64,000 nt of DNA from Atrichornis clamosus (taxonomy: Eukaryota > Chordata > Aves > Passeriformes > Menuridae). The notes under the pieces are model-generated. The model was not told the origin of the DNA and made no database searches. It worked only from the letters and a program-made list of their open reading frames with translations. The position numbers and the translations under genes were made by a program. The stretch lies in the NCBI GenBank assembly GCA_013400975.1, contig WBMZ01011916.1, positions 1 to 64,000 on the forward strand. Reading direction: 5' to 3'. Shown here piece by piece: positions 35,501 to 47,494 of the stretch (position 1 is the first letter of the stretch; each line of letters opens with the position of its first letter).

Positions 35501-37137
35501 TATAGTTTCAATTTTTGTGAGTCTTTTCTGCATGTTTAGTTTCAATAAACAGATAATGAGCTACCTGGAATCGCACGTTCATCCACAGAAATTTACAGTA
35601 CCACTATTTTTTCTAATTTTCATCTTTAAGGTAAGAGTAGATGTGAAAACATGGTGGCACTAACATCAATTTAACTACTAAAACCAGAACTTAACCCAAA
35701 TTATCTGCCAAATTACATTGCCAGGAGTTGTTTATATATATCAAACAATCAAAATTCAGGTGCTTTTAATGAGATATTATTCCCAGGAAAACTTTGGGGT
35801 AAAAAAAAATTTTAAACTTATTATTCACAGTTACTATTTTAAATTTATACTTTCTCAGGTTAGAAGCCTTAGCAGCAGAGTATGTGAAAATCATTTTGCA
35901 CCTTCAAAAACTTCATCTGTGTGTGTACATATGTAGGACAGCAAGAAACAGGTGTTTGAAAAAAAATTCATTTTGATGCATCCACAGCTGGATGTTAGAC
36001 TTCTGCATGAGATATTTAGTAAAGGTTTTTTTCTTCTACAAGAAACAATAACAATGTAAACACAAGCTGATCTAGCAAACACCTTACATTCAATTGGCTA
36101 AATGTGTGCATACATTTTAGTTCGTGGGATTGATTAAAGAAATGACATCTATTAATCTTAATTTTATTAAAAAAGAATCCTTCACCTACATGGCCAGAAT
36201 AAAATTTAAAAATTCAAATAAAATAAGGTTTCATTTTTTTAATTTGATAGCTGCTGTTTCTGCATTGTTTGATAATTTCTATGACTCTGGAAACAAGGAC
36301 AGTAAAGAAAAGAACTACCTTAAAAGGGGTAGTTTACATCTTCTTAAATATCTGGGATATCTAGTTTATTTATGATTCTATAAGGAAAGTTTTTATTTAA
36401 TAATAATGATAATAATGAGTAAAGATACCATGAGAGTCTTTTTTTGGTGGCTCAGATTTGGGAGATCTATGGTCTAACTTGACACCACATCCTCTTGCTC
36501 TGATTTTCATCCAAATGCATGAAATGGAAACTCTTCCCAATATCTACCTATCTTTTAATTTCATCAGCAGCCCTCAGATTCAGGAGATTTAGTTAACTTA
36601 TTTCTGTTGATTTTATTAGACATATGTAGTTCATGGATTGTATGTCCTGGGCTGTGTTATTTAAACCAACAGTTTCTCAGCTCTGCACTGACTACCACAT
36701 GTCTGAATTTGCTTGCCTAAAGAGCTGTTTGGTACCCTAAATCAGAATAGCAGAAATTTACAGTCAGGATGAAAGATCAGATATTCGGGTCTTACATATG
36801 AGCTTAGCATGCCATATCCTGTAGTTGCTCGTCTCTGTTGACTCTGATGTAACACAGATGTTCCAGGTGCTCCTCTGCACTTGATAGGACTCAGATGCTA
36901 CCTTTGCATTTAAATGGTTACTGCACTTCTGATTTCATCACCCTTGGTATGGCTTGGTTTTGTGCTGCATGTTACAGTGTTTTTTGTATGCAGCCAATCA
37001 AATAAATATTCCAGAGCAACAAATGAATGAATTGCAAATTCTTTTAGCCTTTTGGTAATATTTTTAAAAGTAATAAATATTTTGATTTCTGTTATATAAT
37101 AATACTTTAAAAGTATTTGCGTTCTTGCCTCTTCAAA
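32531..37137. other. AT-rich unique sequence, no gene seen
   Basis: No recognised gene or element was found. An (ATAA)n run is at 33924-33944 and a long poly-A at 34117-34131. ORFs up to 83 codons lack motifs. Confidence 0.55.
33924..33944 (+). repeat. (ATAA)n microsatellite
   Basis: Five perfect tetranucleotide units. Confidence 0.85.
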
Positions 37138-38114
37138 TGTCTGTGTCCTTGTAGGAGACTAGAGGAATGGTTGACTGGCTCAAAATGACCAGGTGGAAAA
37201 GTGGTGGGAGAAAGGGCAAGGTCTGCATATTTGGGGTGGTGCACTGCCTTTCTCCCATTCCCTGAGTATTCTTGCACTGTGGTGCACAGTGCATGCATGT
37301 CGAAAAAGTCAGACACAAGTCAACACTGTAATGGGAGTAGGTGACCACACAGGATCTCTGTAAGTCTGAAAATGGCACCGGAAATATTCTGGCATTGTGT
37401 AAAGTGCAAGGACAAGATTTCAACTCTGAAATTAGCATAGGCACACCTGGGAAAGTGCCCCAGCAGGTTGGAACTGATAAAAGGATGATGAGATGTATGC
37501 TGCATGATGAGCTCCACCACTCTGGATTTAAAATCTGCTGAGACCACACTGGATTCTCAGGTGGTGACTATCTGCCTCTCTCTCCCCTTTCTCTTTCTCT
37601 TTCTCTTTCTCTTTCTCTTTCTCTTTCTCTTTCTCTTTCTCTTTCTCTTTCTCTTTCTCTTTCTCTTTCTCTTTCTCTTTCTCTTTCTCTTTCTCTTTCT
37701 CTTTCTCTTTCTCTTTCTCTTTCTCTTTCTCTTTCTCTTTCTCTTTCTCTTTCTCTTTCTCTTTCTCTTTCTCTTTCTCTTTCTCTTTCTCTTTCTCTTT
37801 CTNTTTCCTAACTTGTTTTTCTTGAAATATATTGCAAGCCAGACAAAAAAATCCAGTCAATGCCTTGCTAAGTGCATTATTCTGCTTGGTAATTCTAAAG
37901 TTTGCTAAGTGAATGTTTTTCACCTGCCTTATTCTGTCTGAATACTGTAAAGTTTGCAACTAAAAGCTGTTTGTTATTGACCTCATGAGAATTTTGTTAT
38001 TTTTCCTCTGCGCTGCCCAAAGTAAAATCAACTACCTTCCCTGCTGAATGGAATGGGCATTACAGGCCTTTCTTCCAAACGCCTACCAACAACTACACAG
38101 GAACTGCGCAGACA
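37138..38114. repeat. Candidate LTR-like element containing a hexanucleotide array
   Basis: The two ends form an inverted match (TGTCTGTG at 37138 and CGCAGACA ending 38114) as in LTRs, and composition inside is GC-richer than the flanks. Flanking five bases are TCAAA and TCATC, only three of five identical. No clear AATAAA is seen on either strand and the orientation is unknown. I treat it as a candidate interspersed repeat in which the (TTTCTC)n array expanded. Confidence 0.35.
37588..37807 (+). repeat. (TTTCTC)n hexanucleotide array, ~220 bp
   Basis: About 36 uninterrupted units with pyrimidines only on the plus strand. One N lies at 37803, in the last units, where the base was not resolved. 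The unit is mirror-symmetric when tandem. The 134-codon Phe-Leu and 143-codon Lys-Glu ORFs over it are reading of the repeat and not proteins. Assembled length may differ from true length. Confidence 0.97.
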
Positions 38115-40397
38115 TCATCTGATTGTCTGTGTTGACTGTTGGAAATTAGTAAAATTAACTTTTTAAACTCTGTGTCACTAAACTCACTATATTATGAGTG
38201 TAATTACAACAATCTTATCATGCATTTAATAATACTAACACATTCTGAAGTATTAATACAGTCTCAAAGGAAAGAAATTGTCATAGGTATTTTCTAAATT
38301 AGGTGGAGCAGATAAATTGAGATTTGGGAAAGGAAAAAAAAAATCACCATATAACCCCTAAAAAAGAAATTTCTAAAACCAGTTACACTCACCAGTTTCC
38401 TGTTTTGATTAACTGTTAACAAAAGAGAATGTTTAACACCTCTTTCGGAATGATTCAGATGGATTTTCATAGTGATAATGCTTATCGCTAGTGAATGTGA
38501 TCTAATATTTGAGTTCAATATAAACAGGAAGTTTCTGTTGTGTTTTGCCTTTCAGAAACTTTGTTAGTAGAAAACAGAGCTCTTGATTAAATATACTTAC
38601 CAATTTCTCAACCTTGGATTCTCTGAATCGTTGTCTCCCTCTGTAAGCAATTATGTAACTACCACTGGGTGTTTGAATTATTGAAGACAAATACTGTTAA
38701 CTGAAGTCAGCAGTATCAGTGGAGAAATTCTTTGAGAAAACTTGAAATTATCAGATGAGGCAAAAACTTTGGGATGCCAGCTACTTACAAGTCTCAGATC
38801 TATTTGGTTCAAAATTAATTAGAGGTCAGAGAGCAATATAGGTCCAAACTCAGAAAAATAAGGTGTCTTCTAAGTATATTAACTGAATCTCAGCTTCAGT
38901 AAAAAGACACTACTGAGCACATATTCGGATGACTGCCACACTTCAAGTCTAGTGCATCTGGAAGCAGATTTGTTTTCAGGGACATTGTGAAATTAGTGTT
39001 TTTTTATATTTAGCATCTCACTTCAATATAATGGCTTTCCTTGCTGCATCTCTGCATCGCAGGACCTGTTCTGAGTCTGCTCTGATGGTAAATAATTCTT
39101 CAATAGTCTGAGTGCCCATAATGTTGAAGTGCAATATGTTCCTTCTGAGGAATTGAGCCATAGAAGTCTTCAGGTCTGAATGCCTAAGAACAAAACCAGA
39201 ATTTTTGTCCCTCCGCTTAAAGCCAAAAATTGTTACTCTCCTAAATCCACCCTTAGTATCCCTTCTTATAAAATTCTACTTTGAAAGAAGCTATATAGTC
39301 TATAACAGAAAATACAGGAATCAGAGTCACAAAGATATTACTAACCCCTAGAATTTAAACTAAACTGGAAATAACGATTACTAGAAATTAATTATAAATA
39401 ATTAGAAGTTTTACAAAGCTATGATTGACTATTACTGTAAGGAGAAATTAAATTTTGTTTGTATCATCCAGGCAGTTCCTTGATTTGGCTAATCTTTTTA
39501 AAATGAGAGTTATAGATCAGTAAAATGCATCTGCTAAAACTACCATATCCAGCATATTCCTCAGTGCTGGTCTCAGCATAATTTCTACTGAGTCTTTAAT
39601 ACTCTGTTGCCTGCACAACATAGAAAACATTTGATACTGAAAATGTTTTATGCTTTTCAACTTCTTGAAATCGTGCTTTAAATATCAAAATCCTGATGTT
39701 CATAACTTGAAAATATCAGATAGATCAGCTACTTAGAATGAAGACAAAGAAACTCCTTAAAAGTTTCTCACTAAATGTACCCATTTCCAGCTCTGAATAA
39801 AACCCAACGTAAAGCCAAGTGCAAAGCTTTACACAGCTTTTCACCTACAGCTATATCATTATAACTTTACCTCCACCATTTATATAAAGACGGTTCTAAA
39901 TCCTATCCATTATATTGCTTTTCCTCTGTTTCATTTGTATATTGCCTACTGTTAAATACTTTTCAAAAAAGATCTCAAATATATTCCCTGTCATTTTGTC
40001 ACACCATTATTATTGTCCCCTCAATAATGTTGCATATAGAAAATAGGAGACTCTAAGAAACTATTTGTACTGTAAATTTCAGACTACAAATAATTTGAAA
40101 AGTACATACCAGTGACATCTAAGAAAAGCTGTTTCACTTCTTTGTTCTTTATTGAGATTGTTACTAACCTTGGAATCTCTGAAATCTGCACTTTTTGAAC
40201 ATCTGAAGAACCAACTACATGAATTATGTGGAGAATACAAAAGAAATAAATGAAAAGACATTAGTGGTGTCTTTTTGAATCAGTACTTATGTAGGACTAG
40301 AAATATAAAAAGACTATAGAATGCTTTAATATACAGTAGTATACTTCAAAATTCAGAATAAAGAAGAATAAAAACGTGCCTCCTTATTTTAAAGCAT
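38115..40397. other. AT-rich unique sequence, no gene seen
   Basis: No gene or transposon was recognised. Minus-strand ORFs of 60-74 codons have no motifs. Confidence 0.55.
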
Positions 40398-40806
40398 TTT
40401 ATGTGTTGCCTCCTCAGAGCCGTCTGGAAATGAGCCGATCAGAATGTATCCGTGAACAGCAAGAAAGATCCTGAGAAACACCAGTGAACAGGATGCAGAG
40501 CAAGCTGAATGAAAACCCCAGACGTAGACCCTGGAATCAGAAGCTGAAAACTTGCCCAAACACATGAAGCAGAAACCAGTGAACTGTAGCTAGGTGTGGC
40601 AGATACACCAATGAACAAACCACAGCCTTGGCACCGCGTTATAGATGAGATATATATATATANNNNNNNNNNNNNNNNNNNNNNNNNNNTATATATATAT
40701 ATATATATATGTAACTGGAGTCTAATAAATGCATGCATTCTCTCTCTTTGCACTACTTTTGTCATTCTGCTTTCTGCACTCTCCTGACCTTGACACGACA
40801 TTTATG
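40398..40806 (+). mobile_element. Small solo LTR with perfect 6-bp target duplication
   Basis: TTTATG at 40398-40403 is repeated at 40801-40806. Between them, 40404-40800 starts TGTTGCC and ends ACACGACA (TG...CA). AATAAA is at 40724-40729, followed by a pyrimidine-rich U5. The TATA position is occupied by a (TA)n run with a 27-base N gap (40663-40689), so the true length is unknown. CpG sites survive. A 6-bp duplication points to class II ERVs. No coding content. Confidence 0.85.
40651..40710 (+). repeat. (TA)n microsatellite with assembly gap
   Basis: TA dinucleotides lie on both sides of 27 Ns. The tract sits immediately 5' of the LTR polyadenylation signal, where the TATA box belongs. 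Confidence 0.95.
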
Positions 40807-43539
40807 TTGCAAGTTTAACTTGCAATTTTTACCTTAAAAACTTAAAACAAATCTACTTTTCATGTGTAATGAACAAATAACACCATAACTATCTAAAGAT
40901 GATTAGTACATATTACAAAGGAACAGGCTTTGAAAGTCTGGGTTTTGTGCAGATAAAGAGAATTTGACTGTTTTAACCTGTAAAAGGATTATCTCTGGTA
41001 ATTATAAAAGGAAACTTCTAGGATGTATATATTTCAACAGATGTGCAGAAGAAGTTTCATGAGGCATATTTCAATACTCAATAGAAATATCTGTAAAAAT
41101 ACATGTTAAAGCTGCTGTAGAAACCATTTCTAGGCTACAAGTCCTGGGAATTGCAATATCTCTTCAGAGGGAAGTTCCAGGAGCTTCTCAAAGACGGGTA
41201 CAAGGAACATTAGAAGCCTGTATTTATCTTTCTTCTATAAAAACAATAATTTGTATATGTAGATATAATCAAGATAATATTTATATTTTATCTGTCAAGC
41301 TGTTGGGTTTTTGTTTGTTTGTTTTTTTCCAGAATGATCTGGACTCTGAATTAAAGGACTATACATACTATGCCTTCCATTTCCAGAGCACATAGAAATT
41401 CCCAGCATATTTTATGCATTTTATGAATGACTCTTTCTAGAAAAATTGGGAAGTACACAATCAGTGATACAATAAAAAAAATACTAAATTGTACTACAAA
41501 TTTCAGGACAGAAAGTGGACAATGTTCAGTAGATTGCGTAAAAGAGTCCCTGCACTTTAACTTAACATAGCTACAGATGCTTTTCCCAATTTGTGTGGGT
41601 TCAGTCTGTTTGGAAGGCTAATAAATTCTTCCTGGGACAGTAACTTTTTCCTGTAAAAGGCCAATATATATACAAACACACACACACATACACGGTTAGA
41701 GTACCTTAAACAATGTTTACTTGTAGTGTTTGGCCATATGACCTTTATTTTGCAATAGAAACAGTGAATAACATTACTGACCAAAGTTTGTTTCTCTCCA
41801 TTTATAGAAATCACACTCACTGCCTGTCACCCTACAGTATTTTGATATAAATTTTTATCAGAGTTTCATGAGTACAATGACATTGAAATCAGCTTTTCAT
41901 TCAATTTTGCTTATTTCAATCTCTTAGTTTCAGTTACCTGCAGTAAGGTATAGATTTCTTTGACAGCACCCACCATGATACAGATTAAAAAATATTTCAG
42001 AAACTGCTCCTAAACTTTTTTATACCTTATTAATTGTCTATCTGTTGAATTATGTCTACATAAACTATTGATATACCTATGCTGCTGTGACTGCAGCACA
42101 GGTGGATTATACTCAATAGAGCTGTAATCTATCTGACTACTCACTGAAGAAGAACTGCTTTTGCAAGGACAGCCACTATTGAATACATAGTCTGTGAATT
42201 CATTCCTCTCATTAAGTAAACTAGTGAGGTTAAAGCTAGATCAGCTATCGACACATGTGTTCCAATCACACCTTTGGATTTCATTGCAGACTTAACCTGA
42301 AGAACTGCAGTTGCCTACAGAGAAATCCAATACAGGAGTGAAACAAGAACAGAGAAAGAAAATAATTAGGGTAGGGAAACTCTGCACTGTAAAATTAAGA
42401 TTTTGCCAAATCAACCCCTACATCACTGAGAAAAAATGAGAGTTGATTCAAATCAATCAAATATTGAAGATCATTGATCATAAAAAATTATTAAAGAATA
42501 GACACTGCTGAAAGAAATAGTAAGCTTTGGGATATTAAACCAGTCTAATTGCATTAATTGTGTTTCACATTTTGTTTTTCTTCAAACTAGTTTATGTTCT
42601 TATCAGACTTCTCTTTCCGGTTGACGTGGAACCAATTACTAAATCTCCTCTCCTGTACAGGTCAATAGACTATGTGGGAACTTGATCCTAATATGTCAGG
42701 TTGCCATTGCAGTGGTGAGGGGAAAGTAGTCTGTGCCAGGAAAAGTGTTATCAGTAAAAATTTTTCCTCACTTCAAGGTAGCAGTTCAAATATTTTGGCT
42801 GCATTCCTTCTATCAAAGGTGGCCATGAGAAAGAGAGTAACAGTGGAGGTTTTCCATGTATGTCCAGAAGCTTCCAGACCAACACATGGAAGGTGGTGTA
42901 AGCTTACAAAATAAAATAACCACAAATATGCAATAAAATGCCAGTATTTCCGTACTTTCTTTTAGATATGCTCCTGGGCTCATCACTTTGATACACGTGG
43001 CTGTTTTGAAAGACAGAATAAAAAAAAAAAGAGAGATAATTTGCTCCATTTTCTACACCCATCCTCTTTTTTCTTAGAAAATTGTGAAGCCTTTTCTTGA
43101 ATAGTACCAAAATTCAGCAATTCTTATGTCATCACACAATGTCTAGCATCTAAATTTTAGTCAATATTAGGTTTTTGTCCTGATATATATATACATTTTG
43201 AAAAAATCATTATGTGCTGACAGACATCTACATTTTTATTTTTCCTTATTGTCAATTTCAAAATGCTGCAATGAGAATTGTATTTCTATGTGAAAATTTT
43301 AAATATTTTTATCATAATATACATAAATTTCATAATGCTTGTAGAAATGTGATGACTGACCTCTAAAGATAGTGTAATTCATTGAGCTAGATATGAATCA
43401 AATTTAGTTGCACATCTAAAATTTTAGCAGAGTATTGTGTCTTTTCTTACTTTCTTCCACATATTCCAGTTCTTTTCCCTCATTTTTTTCTTGTTTGTGT
43501 ACACGTTTCACAAGCTGTTACTGAATACATTCAGTGCAG
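40807..43539. other. AT-rich unique sequence, no gene seen
   Basis: A short (CA)n lies near 41677-41692. Nothing else was recognised. Confidence 0.55.
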
Positions 43540-43990
43540 ATACCTCGATGTGCAGCTACACTGCCAGCTGCAGGTTGAGCCCTGGAAGAAGGGAGCCCAA
43601 GCCAAGAGATCATGAGCTGGTGCCAATCTCTCTTATAACAAAGGGCACAGGAAGCTGGGGACCCGCGGCATCAGCAGGAGACTATGATCGCAGACTTTCA
43701 TGCACTTAGACAGAGAGGGCATAAAATCCCAGGCTTTCCATTGCTCTGCATCCCTCTCAAAGTCACCTGAGTGAGCTGCTATTCTGCTCTGGGGGACCTG
43801 GGTAGAGCTGGTAAGTTAACCTTGTCTGTGTAAGTGTGGTGTGTGCAGTTGTGAAGAGGTCTTGGTCCCAGCTCAGGTGGTGTGAGTGTGACTGCCAGAG
43901 TGACTCCTGGATGATCAGATGGGAAAGTTTCCTGAACAGAACCCTGCCCCAGACTTAATACATTTCATCTAAGGTGAGAGACTCCTTTAC
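43540..43990 (+). other. GC-richer unexplained patch, promoter-like and donor-like signals
   Basis: This stretch stands out from AT-rich flanks. CATAAAAT at 43720-43727 could be a TATA element. About 85-90 bp downstream is CTG|GTAAGT (GT at 43811), a good splice-donor match, and AAG|GTGAGA occurs near 43973. A 90-codon ORF at 43437-43709 ends before the TATA-like site and has no recognised motif. It could be a transcript's first exon, an unrecognised LTR, or chance. No TG...CA ends or duplication were found. Confidence 0.3.
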
Positions 43991-44676
43991 TCTTGGCAAA
44001 TGCTTGCCTCTTATAACACGAAGAGGGTCTGCAATGATTGCCTCAGGTCACACACAACACAACACAAATCAGCATTCTCACGCTAGCTTTGCACATAAGG
44101 AAGTTGGAAACGATGAGATAATTTATCAAGGTCACAAAAGTTAAGTGTATATAATGGTTTTAGAATCAGCTGTCATATACTTCAGGGTACCTCATAATCT
44201 ATTGTCTGTGGCAATGACCTAAACGTTCCATTTCTTCATTGCTTTCTCTGTGGCAATTGCAACAATTTGATTCATAGGAAATAAAGCTGACATCCTTCAG
44301 GGTGATTAATCTAGCCAGAATCCAGGTGCTACTTTGGTTAACAATGCTGTTTTTTCATCCTTCCTGATGCATGTTTTCTTAACATAGAAAATAAAACCAA
44401 ACTTTTTCATGAACAATGATAGTGTATTAATCTTCTAAGTATTCATCTGCAAACATATTTCAATTTTGAATTATGATAGTGAGTAAAATTATGTATTATT
44501 ATTGGAGACAAAACAAGTTATTGTTGTGGTTCTCCTGTCCTTTGTACTTACAGTATTCAAAGAAATTTTATTAAAAATTTTATTTCCACATAAGGTGAAA
44601 TCCTTTTTAGGGGAAGTTTTCACAAGTACAATTATTTGCATCCAAAAATGTATGGCATTCTTCAGTATTCCTGTAA
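43991..44676. other. AT-rich unique sequence, no gene seen
   Basis: Nothing was recognised apart from an 88-codon ORF (44502-44768) that runs into the neighbouring LTR. Confidence 0.5.
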
Positions 44677-45703
44677 CTGGTTGTCATATGTTGACCCTGG
44701 CTGGATGCCAGGCATCCACAAGAGATAAGGACCAGGAGAGATCACAGGCAAAACAGGCTCAAGATTAAAGATATGAAAGTGAATTTATTACACTAACAGA
44801 AACAGAGCAGGATAATGAGAAATAAAATGAGCACTTAGAAAACACCTTCTCCCCCCCACTCCCTCCTCCCAACTCTACCTCCTACCCTAGCAGCACAGGG
44901 AGACCAGGAATGGGAGTTTTGGTCAGTCCATCACCCGTGGCTTCTTCTGCTGCTCAGGAGAGAAGTTGTTTTCCCCTGCTGCACTGTGGGGTTCCTCCCC
45001 ACGGGAGGCAGTTCTCCAGGAACTTCTCCGACATGAGTCCATCTCACGAGCAACAGCCCTCTGTGAACGGCTGCAACGTGAGTCCATCCCACGGGCAGCA
45101 GCAGCACCCCTCAGACTGCTGCAGTGTGGGTCACTCCTCCATGGGGTGCAGTCTTTCAAGGACAGGCTGCTCCAGCCTGGGAGCAGGGCCCCTCTCTCCA
45201 TGGATCTCCCACAGGATCACAGCCTACTTCCAGGTATCCACCTGCTCTGGCGTGGGCTCCTCCCTGGGCTGCAGGTGGATCTCTGCACCCCCGTGGGCCT
45301 CCATGGGCTGCAGCGGCACAGCTGCCTCACCACGGCCTGCACCACGGCCTGCAGGGGAATCTCGGCTCTGGCTCCTGGAGCACCTCCTGCCCCTCCTTCT
45401 TCACTGACCTGGGTGTTTCCATGGTTTTCTGCTCACATCTTCTCACTCTCCCCATCTTCTCTGGCCGGAATTAAAACTGCGCCACCAATATTGTTTTGAT
45501 ATTCTTCTTAAATCTCTTATCACAGTGATGTTACCACTACTTCTAACTGGCCCAGCCTTGGCCAGCGGCATGTCCATCTTTGCAGCCAGCCGGGGATTGG
45601 CTCTGCTGGATGTGGTGGTGAGAGCTTCTGGCAGCTTCTCACAGAAGCCACCCCTGTAGTCCCCACTACCTAAAACCAGGCCTTGCAAACCCAAGACACT
45701 AGT
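44677..45703 (-). mobile_element. ERVL-like solo LTR, antisense relative of the 19.4-kb copy
   Basis: The LTR proper is 44682-45698; on the minus strand it starts TGTCTTGGG and ends CATATGACA. Flanks are CTGGT (44677-44681) and CTAGT (45699-45703), a 5-bp duplication with one transition. It matches the LTR at 19404-20490 throughout: the GTGGCTTCTG start region, the TTTAAGAAGAATATC segment, the GC-rich block with CTGGAGCAG-type motifs, the polyadenylation signal (plus-strand TTTATT 44784-44789), and the CATCCAGCCAGGGTCAAC terminus. ORFs of 92-177 codons on both strands arise from the GC-rich block. No internal proviral sequence is present. Confidence 0.9.
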
Positions 45704-46542
45704 CAATACCAGATATTCAAAGATTAACATAAAATTAAGTAATGCACTGAAATGCAAAGCTGATTGATTTTCATTTATTTATTTATTTATTTATTTATTT
45801 ATTTTCTGCAAGTATCCAGTTTTGTGTCTGTTTATGCTGCTTTAAATAAATAGACACAGCAAATGCACTTCAGCTAACAGCTAATACTAGCTTGGACCAA
45901 CTAAAATCAGTAAAAGGCATTTATATTAATGTTTTGGTTGCAACTTCTAGTTATTTTATTGTCTTTCTCCATGTAATTCAATTGCATTAGGAAAAATATG
46001 CCTTCTGTTTTAATCACCATTTACCCAAAAGTTACCTATTCTTTCAGAACAGGTATATCAGAAAGGGAAAAAGTTCCATGTGCTGTGTAACCAAGTAAGA
46101 CAAAATACTACTCAAAACTTGCTGAAGTAAGCATCAATTCAAATCAGATTTTTCTTCTGACTGGCCACAAAAAGTAAAAAAATTACTTCTCTAATAGAGC
46201 ATAGTATAGTATCCAACTAAGGACGAATTCTTCGCAGAAAGTTTTACTTAGAATTTTTTTTCATCTTTGCAGTACCTCAAAGGAATAAGATTTTGCATCT
46301 GGGCAGAAAAGAAGAGGCAGATGTAATTGCAGGCAAATGTCATGGAAGGGCCCTCTTAACTATCTGTAAGCATGACATTGTATAATAGGAACTTCATGCT
46401 TGATTCAACAAAACACGTGAAGATATAAAGCAGATGGGAAGAAGATCCCCTAGTCATCTCCATGCCTGACACTTCCACTCCAGGCTATATCTCCTTCTCC
46501 ATTTCCAAAGCAGGAAAAAGCAGGACAAAGGGAAAAATTAAA
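45704..46542. other. AT-rich sequence, no gene seen
   Basis: It holds an (ATTT)8 microsatellite at 45773-45804 and otherwise nothing recognised. Confidence 0.6.
45773..45804 (+). repeat. (ATTT)8 microsatellite
   Basis: Exactly eight perfect tetranucleotide units about 70 bp beyond the antisense LTR. Confidence 0.92.
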
Positions 46543-47494
46543 TTATAGAATCTTAAAATGGCTTGGGTTGCAAGAGATCTTAAGGATCATTTTGTTCCAA
46601 CCTCCGGTCGTGAACAGGGACACCTTTCACCAGACCAGGTTTCTCAAAGTCCCGTGTAAACTGGTCTTGTACACCTCCAGGGATGGGACATCCACAACTT
46701 CTCTAGACAACCTGGTCCAGTGCCTCACTACCCTAATTTCTTCCTAATGTCTAATCTAAACCTACTGTCTTTCAGTTTGAACTCATTCCTCCTTGTCCTA
46801 TCACCACAGACCCTTGTAGAGTCTCTTCCCATCTTTCTTGTAGGCTCCTTTCAGGTACTGGAAGGCTGCAGTTAGGTCACCCCAAAGCCTTCTCTTCTCC
46901 CAATTCCATCAGCCTTTCCTCACAGGAGAGGTTCTCCATCCCTCTAATCATCTTGGTGGCCTCCTCTGGACTCGCTCCAACAGGTCCATGTCCCCCTGTG
47001 CTGGGGACCCCAGAGCTGGATGCAGAGTTCCAGGGGGGGTCTCACCAAAGAGGAGCAGCGGGGCAGAATTCCCTCCCTCTCCCTGCTGGCCACGTTACTT
47101 CGGATGCAGCCCAGGACACGTTTGGCTTTCTGGGCTGTGAGTGCACATGGCTGGGTCATGTCCAGCCTCTCACCCACCAGCACCCCCCAAGTCCTCCTGG
47201 GCAGGGCTGCTCTGATCTGTGCATCCCCCAGCCTGTGTTGGCACCGGGAGTTGCCCCGGCCCAGGTGCAGCACCTGGCACTTGGTCTTAACTGCATGAGA
47301 TTCCCATGGGCCCAGTTCTTGAGCTTCTCTAGGTCCCTCTAAATGGCATCCTGTCCTTCAGGTATGTCAACCAGGCCACTCATCTCGGTGTCATCTTCAA
47401 ATTTGCTGAGGGTGTGCTTGACCCTTATATCTATATAATTAGAGAAGGTATTAAATAACATTGGTTTCAATACAAACCTCTGAAGTTCCATTGC
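46543..47494 (-). mobile_element. CR1 LINE 3' fragment, minus strand
   Basis: The left end has the CR1 terminus in reverse complement (TTATAGAATC, then GGCTTGGGTTGCAAGAGATC). Moving right the C-terminal part of ORF2 is read on the minus strand, including VRPPLELCIQLWGPQHRG near 46990-47045 and CALTAQKAKRVLGCIRSNVA near 47090-47160. The FADD-adjacent region lies near 47380-47410, and homology fades near 47494. About 950 bp are kept. The minus 109-codon ORF at 46944-47273 is a preserved piece of the ORF2 C-terminus; plus-strand ORFs here are shadows. Confidence 0.93.

Noticed and set aside
37504..37959. Phe-Leu and Lys-Glu repeat proteins
   Set aside because: They are pure translation of the (TTTCTC)n microsatellite, with an N in the frame.
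44910..45499. 165- and 177-codon ORFs in the GC-rich block
   Set aside because: They are reading of the antisense ERVL-like LTR; the same block at 19.6-20.1 kb gives different broken ORFs.
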